From Haemophilus_D parainfluenzae_AD (GTDB lineage Bacteria > Pseudomonadota > Gammaproteobacteria > Enterobacterales > Pasteurellaceae): a stretch of DNA of 64,000 nt. Positions within the stretch are counted from its first letter, which is position 1, and each line of letters starts with the position of its first letter. Position numbers and translations under genes: made by a program. The stretch lies in NCBI RefSeq assembly GCF_001679325.1, contig NZ_LZMX01000027.1. One strand, given 5' to 3'. The notes beneath the pieces are model-generated. The model was not told the DNA's origin. It searched no databases and saw only the letters and a list, made by a program, of their open reading frames with translations. Below are positions 53,043 through 61,129 of this stretch, piece after piece.

Positions 53043-54422
53043 CTATTTTTTACCTAACACACGTTGAATTTCGGCGAGATCAGTAATGTTATCTTTTACT
53101 TTTTCTAACGCACTTTGATAAAGTGAGTCAAAATCGGTTTGGTAACGGTTGTCTTCGCATTGTAAAAATTGATATACCCCAATTCGACCTCGGTATCCCT
53201 GATGACAATCACAAGAATCATTAAAATGTTGACCGCACTTTAAGCAATGTTTACGTACCAATCGCTGTGCGATAACTAATAAGAGACTATTTTCAATTTC
53301 GTGAGATTGAATGCCTAATTGTTGTAAGCGTGAAATGGCTGAGATGGCATCGTTGGTATGTAAGGTAGAAAGTACTAGATGGCCGGTTTGAGCGGCTCTT
53401 AATGCCATTAATGCACTTTCTTCGTCTCGAATTTCACCAAGCATTATAATGTCGGGGTCTTGTCGTAAAAATGTACGAAGTAATCGACTAAAATCTAAAC
53501 CGATTTGCGGATTTACTTGAGTTTGAATGATGCCTTCTAATTCAATTTCAACAGGATCCTCTGCCGTCATAATGTGTTTATCTGATGTGTTGAGCCATTG
53601 AAGTGCGGTATAAAGCGAGATACTTTTTCCACTTCCTGTTGGTCCAGTTACAAGAATTAAACCTTGAGGTTGGCTGAGCGCGTGTTGAAATTGGATTTGT
53701 TGCTTTTGTGTCATGCCAAGTTCAGCAAAACTTAACTGAACTGGTTTATTTTGTTGTAATCGTAATACCGCTTTTTCTCCCCAATGTGTGGGCAAGGTAG
53801 AAAGGCGGAAATCTAAAATATCGGAGAACGTGGTTTTGAATTGAAAGCGGCCATCTTGTGGTAGCCGAGTTTCACTGATATCCAGTTTAGCTAAGAGTTT
53901 TAAACGAGAAATCACACGATTGGCGAACGCTTTACTGATTACCGGCTGTGGCTGTAGTACGCCATCAATACGTAAACGAATTAAGAGTCCACTTGGCTGA
54001 GTTTCTAAATGAATATCGGAGGCATTTTTTTGTAGGGCTGTTTCAAAAATACTATTTAATAATTGAATAACGGGTTCATCTTCATTAGATAAATTAGCAG
54101 CGTTTTCGTCTTCAGAATGATGATAAAACGTTGTTTGGTCTTCTATTTGATTGGCTTTAGGGGCAAGGGATTGTAAAAGTTGTTTGAGTTGAGTCGTTTC
54201 AAATAAAATCGGTTCAACTAATTTTCCACTTAAAAAAGCAAAGGTTTCACAAGCGGCAAGATTATTTAGCGAATCCACCGCAAGCCATAAATGGTGTTCG
54301 TCTTCTTTAAGAGGGAGAGCAAAGTAACGCAACAGTAAAGCTTGTTGCTGTTGGTTTTGTTGCCAATATTGTGGCGAGATATGATAAATCTCGCCATTTT
54401 TTGCGATTGCTTGATAGGCCAT
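53043..54422 (-). CDS. pilB: Type IV pilus assembly ATPase PilB
   Basis: PilB powers pilus extension, needed for DNA uptake. The 459-residue GspE-family ATPase has an N-terminal domain shorter than usual, then the secretion-ATPase core: Walker A VTGPTGSGKSISLY, Asp box AEDPVEIELEGIIQTQV, Walker B DPDIIMLGEIRDEES and the His box QTGHLVLSTLHTND, plus the zinc site CLKCGQHFNDSCDC. It lies six bases after pilA. Uptake cores at 53232-53240 and 53601-53609. Confidence 0.95.
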   Translation of the reverse strand: MAYQAIAKNGEIYHISPQYWQQNQQQQALLLRYFALPLKEDEHHLWLAVDSLNNLAACETFAFLSGKLVEPILFETTQLKQLLQSLAPKANQIEDQTTFYHHSEDENAANLSNEDEPVIQLLNSIFETALQKNASDIHLETQPSGLLIRLRIDGVLQPQPVISKAFANRVISRLKLLAKLDISETRLPQDGRFQFKTTFSDILDFRLSTLPTHWGEKAVLRLQQNKPVQLSFAELGMTQKQQIQFQHALSQPQGLILVTGPTGSGKSISLYTALQWLNTSDKHIMTAEDPVEIELEGIIQTQVNPQIGLDFSRLLRTFLRQDPDIIMLGEIRDEESALMALRAAQTGHLVLSTLHTNDAISAISRLQQLGIQSHEIENSLLLVIAQRLVRKHCLKCGQHFNDSCDCHQGYRGRIGVYQFLQCEDNRYQTDFDSLYQSALEKVKDNITDLAEIQRVLGKK

Positions 54423-54428
54423 GTTTCG

Positions 54429-54872
54429 CTATTTGGTAGGAGAGCAGAAACCCGCAGGGAATAAATCCGCATTGCTTGGGCAAGCGGTTGTCCAGGTAAC
54501 ACCTGATGAGGTTGAGCCTGTCGCCGTTAAAGAATAACTGATCCCATCTAATGCACCATTTCCTGTTACCGTAATCACACCCGATTTCGTGGTAATGGAT
54601 TTAACATAACCTTTTGCAGTAGTGATGTCTGCTGCAATGCCATTTGAACCACCAGAACAGTTTGTCGGGGCATTGGTGCTATAGACACATAACTCCACAT
54701 CAGATTTATAAGGTGCCGAAGCTTGTAACAATTCGGAGATAGCCGCTTTTTTGGTATAATTTTGATAAGACGGAATGGCGATCGTCGCGAGAATAGCAAT
54801 AATCGCAATCACGATCATCAATTCAATTAACGTAAAACCTTTATGTAAAGGTTTAGAAAAAGTCAGTTTCAT
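54429..54872 (-). CDS. pilA: Type IV major pilin PilA
   Basis: PilA is the pilin of the competence pilus. The 147-residue precursor has a 12-residue leader ending KPLHKG, cleaved before FTLIELMIVIAIIAILATI, with the conserved Glu5 of the mature form. Four cysteines (two in LCVYSTNAPTNC, two in ACPSNADLFPAGFC) can make two disulfides. I place the start at ATG 54872, because the open frame upstream is noncoding regulatory DNA and AAGGA lies 11 bases before it. A CRP-S site lies about 100 bases upstream. Confidence 0.95.
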   Translation of the reverse strand: MKLTFSKPLHKGFTLIELMIVIAIIAILATIAIPSYQNYTKKAAISELLQASAPYKSDVELCVYSTNAPTNCSGGSNGIAADITTAKGYVKSITTKSGVITVTGNGALDGISYSLTATGSTSSGVTWTTACPSNADLFPAGFCSPTK

Positions 54873-54967
54873 TAAATTAAATTTCCTTTTGGTTGAATAA
54901 AAAAATGCCAGGATTGGCTGCAACATTGTGTAAAAGGGAAAAATGAAAGTGAAACTGACCGCACTTC

Positions 54968-54989
54968 TTTTGCGATCTCGATCGCAAAA
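54968..54989. promoter_or_regulatory. CRP-S (Sxy-dependent) competence regulatory site
   Basis: TGCGATCTCGATCGCA (54971-54986) fits the Haemophilus competence element TGCGA-N6-TCGCA exactly, in a perfect palindrome with 10-base arms (54968-54977, 54980-54989). It lies about 96 bases before the pilA start, as expected for Sxy- and CRP-dependent induction, and only 25 bases before ampD. Confidence 0.9.
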
Positions 54990-55014
54990 ATAAAATTTAA
55001 TCGCAGAAAAACAG

Positions 55015-55578
55015 ATGAATAAGATAAAAAATGGCTGGTTAAGCCAGGCAAGAAAAGTGATTTCACCACATTTTGATGAACGTCCTGATGTAGAGGATAT
55101 TTCATTACTCGTCATTCATTACATCAGTTTGCCGCCAGAACAATTTGGTGGGGGATATGTAGATGATTTTTTCCAAGGTAAACTCGATCCAACCATCCAT
55201 CCCTATTTTGAGGAAATTTATCAATTTCGCGTGTCTGCCCATTGTTTAATTGAACGGGATGGTAAGGTGACACAATATGTCAGTTTCGATGACAGAGCAT
55301 GGCATGCAGGGCTTTCTTGCTTTGAAGGACGCGATAAATGTAATGATTTTGCGATTGGGATTGAGCTAGAGGGCAGTAATGAACAACCTTTTACAGCGGA
55401 GCAATATCAAGCACTTGCTGAATTAACACGAGATATCATGCAGGCGTACCCGAAAATAACGCTCGATCGTATCGTTGGGCATTGCGATATTTCGCCTGGT
55501 CGTAAGATCGATCCTGGTCAATATTTTGAATGGGAACGCTATTTAGCGTTAGTCAAAAAAGGCTTGGATGAAAAATAA
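55015..55578 (+). CDS. ampD: 1,6-anhydro-N-acetylmuramyl-L-alanine amidase AmpD
   Basis: AmpD removes the peptide from anhydro-muropeptides in the cytosol, completing the recycling begun by AmpG. The 187 residues have no signal peptide, as expected, and keep the zinc ligands His35 (VIHYIS), His156 and Asp166 (GHCDISPGRKIDPG) and Glu117 in GIELEG. Length is normal. The start lies only 25 bases past the CRP-S palindrome and has no strong ribosome site. Divergent from pilA, as in H. influenzae. Confidence 0.96.
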   Translation: MNKIKNGWLSQARKVISPHFDERPDVEDISLLVIHYISLPPEQFGGGYVDDFFQGKLDPTIHPYFEEIYQFRVSAHCLIERDGKVTQYVSFDDRAWHAGLSCFEGRDKCNDFAIGIELEGSNEQPFTAEQYQALAELTRDIMQAYPKITLDRIVGHCDISPGRKIDPGQYFEWERYLALVKKGLDEK

Positions 55579-56061
55579 CCACTAAAATTTTTACTTGAAT
55601 GTGAATAAGAGGATTTCTGTGAATAAGCGTTATCTTAATGAAATTAAAGATAAAATTTCTTCTCACAAATTGATGGTAAAATGCTAAGAAGAGTTATACA
55701 AAACTCGCCATTTGCTCAATCACAATTTTATCCACAGAAATATTGAATAACTCACAGCTGTTATTTTTTCATCAAACAAGAGATGTTTAAATTAAAAAAT
55801 GGCTGAATTTTTGACCGCACTTTGATGAGAAAAAGTGCGGTCATTTTTTCGAGAAATTTTTGATTAAATGTTATGCAAAAATGAAAAAAGTGAAGAATGA
55901 AAAGCAGTTTTTGATCTTTATACACAGTTAAATTTAGACTATCCAAGTGTTACCCACAAACTTATCCACAACAGGGTAAATATGCCCATTCGGTTGATAA
56001 AAAAGCGAATTTATGAAACAATCTGCAAATTATTTTTGTATAGAATTTAAGGTGAACGATA
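55579..56061. other. Gene-free stretch with clustered DnaA boxes (possible oriC-like region)
   Basis: 483 AT-rich bases between ampD and rppH with no credible gene. It holds two perfect DnaA boxes TTATCCACA (55728-55736 and 55962-55970), three matches to TTWTNCACA (55600-55608 and 55619-55627 on -, 55918-55926 on +) and one with a mismatch (TTACCCACA, 55950-55958). A paired uptake-sequence hairpin (55814-55822 with 55833-55841) lies in the middle. Only one GATC is present, fewer than in E. coli oriC. Confidence 0.6.
55810..55850. terminator. Inverted uptake-sequence terminator
   Basis: TGACCGCACTTT (55812-55823) faces AAAGTGCGGTCA (55832-55843) with T residues on the right and a T-rich left side; about 235 bases past ampD, so it may end ampD transcripts or isolate rppH. 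Confidence 0.65.
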
Positions 56062-56655
56062 GTGATCGATTTTGATGGCTACCGTCCAAATGTAGGCATT
56101 GTCATTTGTAATCGCAAAGGGCAGGTGCTTTGGGCTAAACGATACGGGCAGAATTCGTGGCAATTCCCGCAAGGCGGAATCAATGATAACGAAAGTGCCG
56201 AACAAGCCATGTATCGTGAATTATATGAAGAGGTTGGTTTGCAACCCAAAGATGTAAAGGTGCTTTACGCGTCTAAACATTGGTTGCGTTACAAGCTGCC
56301 AAAAAGATTGCTGCGTTATGACAGCAAACCAGTGTGTATTGGGCAAAAACAACGTTGGTTTTTGTTGCAATTAGTGGGTGATGAAAAAAATATTAATATG
56401 AACACAACAAAATCACCGGAATTTGATGGTTGGCGTTGGGTGAGTTTTTGGTATCCCGTACGTCAGGTTGTGTCCTTTAAGAAAGATGTTTATCGCAAAG
56501 CGATGAAAGAGTTTGCTCAAGTGATATTTGGCAACGAAAAAACATTGCTTGAAAATACGCAAGAGCATGAGACAAATAAACCTTATCATGCGCCGCGTAA
56601 AAATGGTTTTTCTAAATATCAAAAACGTTCATCTTATAAATCAAGGGGGCAATAA
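56062..56655 (+). CDS. rppH: RNA pyrophosphohydrolase RppH
   Basis: RppH removes pyrophosphate from mRNA 5' ends and starts RNase E decay. The 197-residue protein begins with GTG at 56062 (AAGG 10 bases upstream) and MIDFDGYRPNVGIVICN, the family start. The Nudix box runs from GGINDNESAEQAM to RELYEEVGL. After about residue 160 there is a basic C-terminal extension (APRKNGFSKYQKRSSYKSRG) longer than in E. coli (176 residues), perhaps an RNA-binding tail. Its stop overlaps the next ATG by one base. Confidence 0.94.
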   Translation: MIDFDGYRPNVGIVICNRKGQVLWAKRYGQNSWQFPQGGINDNESAEQAMYRELYEEVGLQPKDVKVLYASKHWLRYKLPKRLLRYDSKPVCIGQKQRWFLLQLVGDEKNINMNTTKSPEFDGWRWVSFWYPVRQVVSFKKDVYRKAMKEFAQVIFGNEKTLLENTQEHETNKPYHAPRKNGFSKYQKRSSYKSRGQ

Positions 56656-57449
56656 TGCTCACTTTTATTCTACTTTGTTTACTTGTCGGGTCTGTTGTTG
56701 GTTTTCTTGCCGGATTATTTGGCATTGGTGGTGGGTTAATAATCGTCCCTACCTTGGTTTATTTATTGCCGATGGTAGGCGTACCTGAACCCTTGCTGAT
56801 GTCCACGGCATTAGGAACTTCATTTGCGACCATTGTCATTACCGGCTTCTCTTCTGCACAGCGTCATCATAAACTAGGCAATATAGAGTGGAGTGCAGTG
56901 AAAGTATTGGCACCGATGGTCATGATTTCGGTCTTTATCTCTGGTTTGTTTATTGGCAAGCTTGATCGTGATGTATCAGCCAAAATCTTTGCCTGTTTAG
57001 TCGTATATTTAGCGGTAAAAATGGTGATTTCTATTAAGAAAAACACAGGGAAAACCAAACCTTTAACAACGCAAGCTTCTGTTATTGGGGGTATTTTAAT
57101 TGGGATGGCATCTAGCGCAGCGGGCGTAGGTGGCGGTGGTTTTATCGTGCCATTTTTAAATTCCCGCGGTATTGATATGAAAAAAGCCATCGGTTCTTCC
57201 GCTTTTTGTGGGGCGCTTCTTGGTTTATCAGGCATGTTGAGTTTTATGGTGAGTGGCTGGGGCAATCCTTCCATGCCAGATTATTCCCTAGGCTATGTTT
57301 ATTTGCCTGCCGTGCTTGGTATTACAGGTACTTCATTTTTCACTTCTAAATTAGGGGCAACCGCGACCTCGAAACTCCCAGTCCCAACCTTGAAAAAAGG
57401 CTTTGCCTTACTATTAGTTGCGATCGCAGTTGATATGTTTATGAAATAA
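56655..57449 (+). CDS. TSUP-family (TauE/SafE-like) permease
   Basis: A 264-residue membrane protein of the TauE/SafE family with about eight helices in two repeated halves. Family motifs GLFGIGGGLIIVPTLVYLLP (first half) and SSAAGVGGGGFIVPFL (second half) are clear. Relatives export sulfite, sulfoacetate or similar anions; the substrate here is unknown. Start overlaps the rppH stop (TAATG) and lgt follows after eight bases, so all three are probably one transcript. Confidence 0.9.
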   Translation: MLTFILLCLLVGSVVGFLAGLFGIGGGLIIVPTLVYLLPMVGVPEPLLMSTALGTSFATIVITGFSSAQRHHKLGNIEWSAVKVLAPMVMISVFISGLFIGKLDRDVSAKIFACLVVYLAVKMVISIKKNTGKTKPLTTQASVIGGILIGMASSAAGVGGGGFIVPFLNSRGIDMKKAIGSSAFCGALLGLSGMLSFMVSGWGNPSMPDYSLGYVYLPAVLGITGTSFFTSKLGATATSKLPVPTLKKGFALLLVAIAVDMFMK

Positions 57450-57457
57450 GGAATGTT

Positions 57458-58267
57458 ATGAATTCAGAATTTTTGATGCTTCCACATTTTGATCCGACTA
57501 TTTTCACTTTCGGTGATAGTAATATTGGGCTGCGTTGGTATGGCTTAATGTATCTATTAGGCTTTATTTTTGCCCGCTGGTTAGCTGTTCGTCGTGCCAA
57601 TCAACCTAATAGTGGTTGGACTGTGGATCAAGTGGATACGTTACTTTTTAATGGCTTTATGGGCGTATTCTTAGGTGGTCGCATTGGTGATGTCTTTTTC
57701 TATAACTTCGATCATTTTGTTCAAGATCCGTTGTATTTATTCCGTGTTTGGGAAGGAGGAATGTCATTCCATGGTGGATTAATTGGGGTGATTATCTCAA
57801 TGATTTGGACCTCTTATTCTCAAAAAAGAAGTTTTTGGCAAACAGCAGATTTCGTGGCGCCCTTGATTCCATTTGGTTTAGGGATGGGACGAATTGGTAA
57901 CTTCATCAATTTAGAACTTTGGGGACGAGAAACGGATGTCCCTTGGGCTATGATTTTCCCGAATGATCCATTGTTATTACCTCGCCATCCTTCACAGCTT
58001 TATGAGGCGTTCTTAGAAGGTTTCGTGTTGTTTATTATTCTGAATGTCTTCATTAAAAAGCCTCGTCCTGTGGGCTCAGTGGCTGGATTATTCCTGGTTG
58101 GTTACGGGATTTTCCGTTTTATCGTTGAATATGTTCGTGAGCCTGAAGTGGAATCTTTCTTAGGCATCATGACACGTGGCCAGGCTCTTTGCTTACCTAT
58201 GATTATTGGCGGTGGATTAATTATAGCATGGGCATACAATCGCGCGAAAAGTGCGGTTTATCAGTAA
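57458..58267 (+). CDS. lgt: Prolipoprotein diacylglyceryl transferase
   Basis: Lgt adds diacylglycerol to the lipobox cysteine, the first step of lipoprotein maturation. The 269 residues have seven hydrophobic segments and the Lgt signature GLGMGRIGNFINLELWG, plus GGRIGDVFFYNF and the FHGGLIGV segment with the essential histidine region. AAGGA precedes the ATG. The last codons contain an uptake core (58249-58257), giving the ending AKSAVYQ. Ten bases later thyA starts. Confidence 0.96.
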   Translation: MNSEFLMLPHFDPTIFTFGDSNIGLRWYGLMYLLGFIFARWLAVRRANQPNSGWTVDQVDTLLFNGFMGVFLGGRIGDVFFYNFDHFVQDPLYLFRVWEGGMSFHGGLIGVIISMIWTSYSQKRSFWQTADFVAPLIPFGLGMGRIGNFINLELWGRETDVPWAMIFPNDPLLLPRHPSQLYEAFLEGFVLFIILNVFIKKPRPVGSVAGLFLVGYGIFRFIVEYVREPEVESFLGIMTRGQALCLPMIIGGGLIIAWAYNRAKSAVYQ

Positions 58268-58277
58268 GGAGTTTTTT

Positions 58278-59129
58278 ATGAAACAATACTTAGATCTTTG
58301 TCGACGCATTGTAAATGAAGGTGAGTGGGTTGCTAACGAGCGTACTGGCAAGCGTTGCCTTACAGTGATTAATGCGGATTTAGAATATGATGTTGCTAAT
58401 AATCAATTCCCCTTAATTACCACGCGAAAAAGTTATTGGAAAGCGGCAATTGCGGAGTTTTTAGGTTATATCCGTGGTTATGATAACGCCGCGGATTTCC
58501 GCAAGCTTGGCACCAAAACATGGGATGCAAATGCTAATGAAAATGCAGCTTGGCTTGCCAATCCACATCGTAAAGGCACCGATGACATGGGCCGTGTTTA
58601 TGGTGTGCAAGGCAGAGCATGGCGTAAACCGAATGGCGAAACCATCGATCAACTTCGTAAAATTGTAAACAATTTAAGTCGAGGTATTGATGATCGCGGT
58701 GAAATTCTGACTTTCTTCAATCCTGGCGAATTTGACCTAGGCTGTTTGCGTCCTTGTATGCACACTCACACATTTTCCTTAGTGGGCGATACATTGCACT
58801 TAACCAGCTATCAGCGTTCTTGTGATGTGCCACTTGGCTTAAACTTCAATCAAATTCAGGTCTTTACTTTCCTTGCTTTGATGGCGCAAATTACCGGCAA
58901 TAAACCGGGTAAGGCATATCATAAAATTGTAAATGCGCATATTTATGAAGACCAACTAGAGTTAATGCGTGATGTGCAATTAAAACGTGAACCATTCCAT
59001 TCACCACAATTAGAAATTAATCCTGATATTAAAACCCTTGAAGATCTTGAAACTTGGGTGACGATGGATGATTTCAAGGTGGTGGGTTATCAATCTCACG
59101 AACCAATCAAATATCCTTTCTCAGTTTAG
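58278..59129 (+). CDS. thyA: Thymidylate synthase
   Basis: ThyA methylates dUMP to dTMP. The 283 residues belong to the longer, divergent ThyA branch seen in Haemophilus: the catalytic cysteine is Cys160 in CLRPCMHTHTFS rather than the common PPCH motif, while the dUMP phosphate/uracil motif SYQRSCDVPLGLNFNQ is intact. ATG 58278 has AAGGAG seven bases upstream; an earlier in-frame start would overlap lgt. The lgt-thyA order is the usual gamma-proteobacterial one. Confidence 0.95.
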   Translation: MKQYLDLCRRIVNEGEWVANERTGKRCLTVINADLEYDVANNQFPLITTRKSYWKAAIAEFLGYIRGYDNAADFRKLGTKTWDANANENAAWLANPHRKGTDDMGRVYGVQGRAWRKPNGETIDQLRKIVNNLSRGIDDRGEILTFFNPGEFDLGCLRPCMHTHTFSLVGDTLHLTSYQRSCDVPLGLNFNQIQVFTFLALMAQITGNKPGKAYHKIVNAHIYEDQLELMRDVQLKREPFHSPQLEINPDIKTLEDLETWVTMDDFKVVGYQSHEPIKYPFSV

Positions 59130-59138
59130 GCATTCAAC

Positions 59139-59657
59139 GTGCGGTCAGATTTAGACGAGAAATTTATGCAACACGCCCTGATGCTTGCCGATCGTGCAGA
59201 AGCACTCGGCGAGATTCCTGTCGGGGCGGTGTTAGTGGACGATGAAGGAAATATTCTCGGTGAAGGCTGGAATTTATCTATCATTGAAAATGATCCGACC
59301 GCTCATGCTGAAATTGTCGCATTGCGTAATGCAGCACAACATATTCAAAATTATCGTCTGCTCAATACCACACTTTATGTCACCCTTGAGCCTTGTACTA
59401 TGTGTGCGGGGGCGATTTTGCATAGCCGTATTAAACGTTTAGTCTTCGGTGCATCAGATTATAAAACGGGGGCTGTAGGTTCTCGCTTTCACTTCTTTGA
59501 TGATTATAAAATGAATCACACGTTAGAAATTACATCTGGTGTGCTGGCAGAAAAGTGCGGTCAGAAATTGAGTAATTTTTTCAAAAAAAGACGAGAGCAG
59601 AAAAAAGAAGAAAAGCGGGAAAAGAATCTCCCGCTTGATGTTGAGCCACAATCCTAA
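59139..59657 (+). CDS. tadA: tRNA-specific adenosine deaminase TadA
   Basis: TadA deaminates A34 of tRNA-Arg to inosine. The 172 residues have the zinc deaminase site HAEI (His56, Glu58) and PCTMC (Cys86, Cys89), and the family start FMQHALMLADRAEALGEIPVGAVL. The first codon seems to be GTG at 59139, keeping the short N-terminal helix; ATG 59166 is an alternative. A highly charged tail after about residue 150 (KKRREQKKEEKREK) extends past the E. coli protein. Stop overlaps the convergent ung by four bases. Confidence 0.93.
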   Translation: MRSDLDEKFMQHALMLADRAEALGEIPVGAVLVDDEGNILGEGWNLSIIENDPTAHAEIVALRNAAQHIQNYRLLNTTLYVTLEPCTMCAGAILHSRIKRLVFGASDYKTGAVGSRFHFFDDYKMNHTLEITSGVLAEKCGQKLSNFFKKRREQKKEEKREKNLPLDVEPQS

Positions 59658-60313
59658 ACTTGCCAATCAATTTCAGTTAAACCATTTTGCTTTAAATATT
59701 CGTTAGTTTTAGAAAAATGATGACATCCTAAAAAACCACGATGCGCAGAAAGTGGAGAAGGATGCGGGGCAGTTAAAACATAATGACGATTGCGATCAAT
59801 AAATTGCCCTTTTTTCTGCGCATGACTTCCCCAAAGTAAAAAGACTACTTTTTCACGGTGTTCATTAAGTGCCGCAATTACTTGGTCTGTAAAAACTTCC
59901 CAACCAAATTTAGCGTGTGAATGTGCCATGCCGCGCTCTACAGTTAGTACGGTGTTAAGCAGTAGTACACCTTGCTCCGCCCATTTCACCAAGTAGCCAT
60001 GATTTGGCATTTGAAAACCAGGAATATCGTTAGCCAATTCTTTATACATATTCAGCAGAGAGGGCGGAATAGCGACTTCGGGTTTCACCGAAAAAGCTAA
60101 ACCGTGCGCTTGATTTGGGCCATGGTAGGGATCCTGTCCTAAAATAACGACTTTCACTTCATCAAATGCCGTATATTTAAAGGCATTAAACACTTCGTCT
60201 TGCGGTGGGTAAATGGTTTTTCCCGCAAGTCTCTCTTGATGAACTTGTTGTAGAATGTGTTTAAAGTAAGGTTTTTCTTTCTCTTGACCGATAACATCTG
60301 TCCAGGTTTTCAT
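59654..60313 (-). CDS. ung: Uracil-DNA glycosylase
   Basis: Ung removes uracil from DNA. The 219 residues show the water-activating loop GQDPYHGPNQAHG, LLLNTVLTVE (uracil pocket), and HPSPLSAHRGF (leucine intercalation loop). Length is normal. It converges on tadA with a four-base overlap and is divergent from grcA across 265 bases; the only minus-strand gene in the last 8 kb. Confidence 0.97.
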   Translation of the reverse strand: MKTWTDVIGQEKEKPYFKHILQQVHQERLAGKTIYPPQDEVFNAFKYTAFDEVKVVILGQDPYHGPNQAHGLAFSVKPEVAIPPSLLNMYKELANDIPGFQMPNHGYLVKWAEQGVLLLNTVLTVERGMAHSHAKFGWEVFTDQVIAALNEHREKVVFLLWGSHAQKKGQFIDRNRHYVLTAPHPSPLSAHRGFLGCHHFSKTNEYLKQNGLTEIDWQV

Positions 60314-60442
60314 TCTGTATTTCCTTATTGGATAAGCTTGGACACATTATAAATGAAATTGCTTAGAAAGGCTTTATCTGAGAATAATGTTAACATTTTG
60401 TTAAAGATGAGGGCTTATTTAGTTCTTGTTGCGACTAAAACT

Positions 60443-60456
60443 TTAATCTAGATCAA
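60443..60456. promoter_or_regulatory. FNR-like site upstream of grcA
   Basis: TTAATCTAGATCAA differs from TTGAT-N4-ATCAA at one position. It lies about 90 bases before the start predicted from TAAAAT at 60527-60532. E. coli grcA (yfiD) is known for two FNR sites, one about 93 bases upstream. Confidence 0.55.
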
Positions 60457-60578
60457 TTTTTAAAAATTAGTCAGAAAAAAGAACCTGTTTTAGGTCAAAA
60501 TTAATTGAATTCTTCAAATAGTTTGATAAAATTTGCACAGTTTAATAAATATACAACCGCCAAATTAGGAGGCACTTT

Positions 60579-60962
60579 ATGATCAAAGGTATTCAAATTA
60601 CTCAAGCAGCAAATGACAATCTTTTAAACTCATTCTGGTTATTAGACAGCGAAAAAAATGAAGCTCGTTGTTTATGTGCAAAAGCTGAATTCGCAGAAGA
60701 CCAAGTAGTAGCAGTAAGCGAATTAGGCCAAATCGAATACCGTGAATTACCGGTAAACGTAGCACCAACTGTTAAAGTTGAAGGTGGTCAACACTTAAAC
60801 GTGAACGTATTACGTCGTGAAACTTTAGAAGATGCAGTAAACAACCCGGATAAGTATCCTCAATTAACTATCCGTGTTTCTGGTTACGCAGTACGTTTCA
60901 ACTCTTTAACACCAGAACAACAACGCGACGTTATTACTCGTACTTTCACTGAAAGCCTATAA
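60579..60962 (+). CDS. grcA: Autonomous glycyl radical cofactor GrcA
   Basis: GrcA (YfiD) replaces the damaged glycyl-radical end of pyruvate formate-lyase after oxygen exposure. The 127 residues end in the glycyl-radical domain; the radical glycine is Gly102 in RVSGYAVRFNSL, and the ending DVITRTFTESL matches PflB. AGGAGG lies about nine bases before the ATG. An FNR-like site upstream suggests anaerobic induction. Single gene with its own terminator. Confidence 0.96.
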   Translation: MIKGIQITQAANDNLLNSFWLLDSEKNEARCLCAKAEFAEDQVVAVSELGQIEYRELPVNVAPTVKVEGGQHLNVNVLRRETLEDAVNNPDKYPQLTIRVSGYAVRFNSLTPEQQRDVITRTFTESL

Positions 60963-60980
60963 TTCAGCTTGAATGAAAAA

Positions 60981-61010
60981 AGAAACCCCGAAGTAATTCG
61001 GGGTTTTGTT
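60981..61010 (+). terminator. Terminator of grcA
   Basis: AAACCCCGAA (60983-60992) pairs with TTCGGGGTTT (60997-61006) around GTAA, followed by T residues; 20 bases after the stop. Confidence 0.93.
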
Positions 61011-61129
61011 TTATCTAAAAGGTTTGAAAATTTGACCGCACTTTTCCCTTTCATCCCTAGCGATTTTCGCGCTTTTCAGGTACAATCCGCCAGTTAAATT
61101 TAATGATTTTTGAGAAAACTAATCTATTT

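Noticed and set aside
54873..55115. N-terminal extension of pilA (about 80 residues)
   Set aside because: It covers the CRP-S site and promoter DNA; the pilin leader begins at 54872.
58278..59129. Broken thymidylate synthase lacking the PPCH active-site motif
   Set aside because: Cys160 in RPCMHT and the full YQRSCDVPLG motif are present; this is the longer divergent ThyA branch, not a damaged gene.
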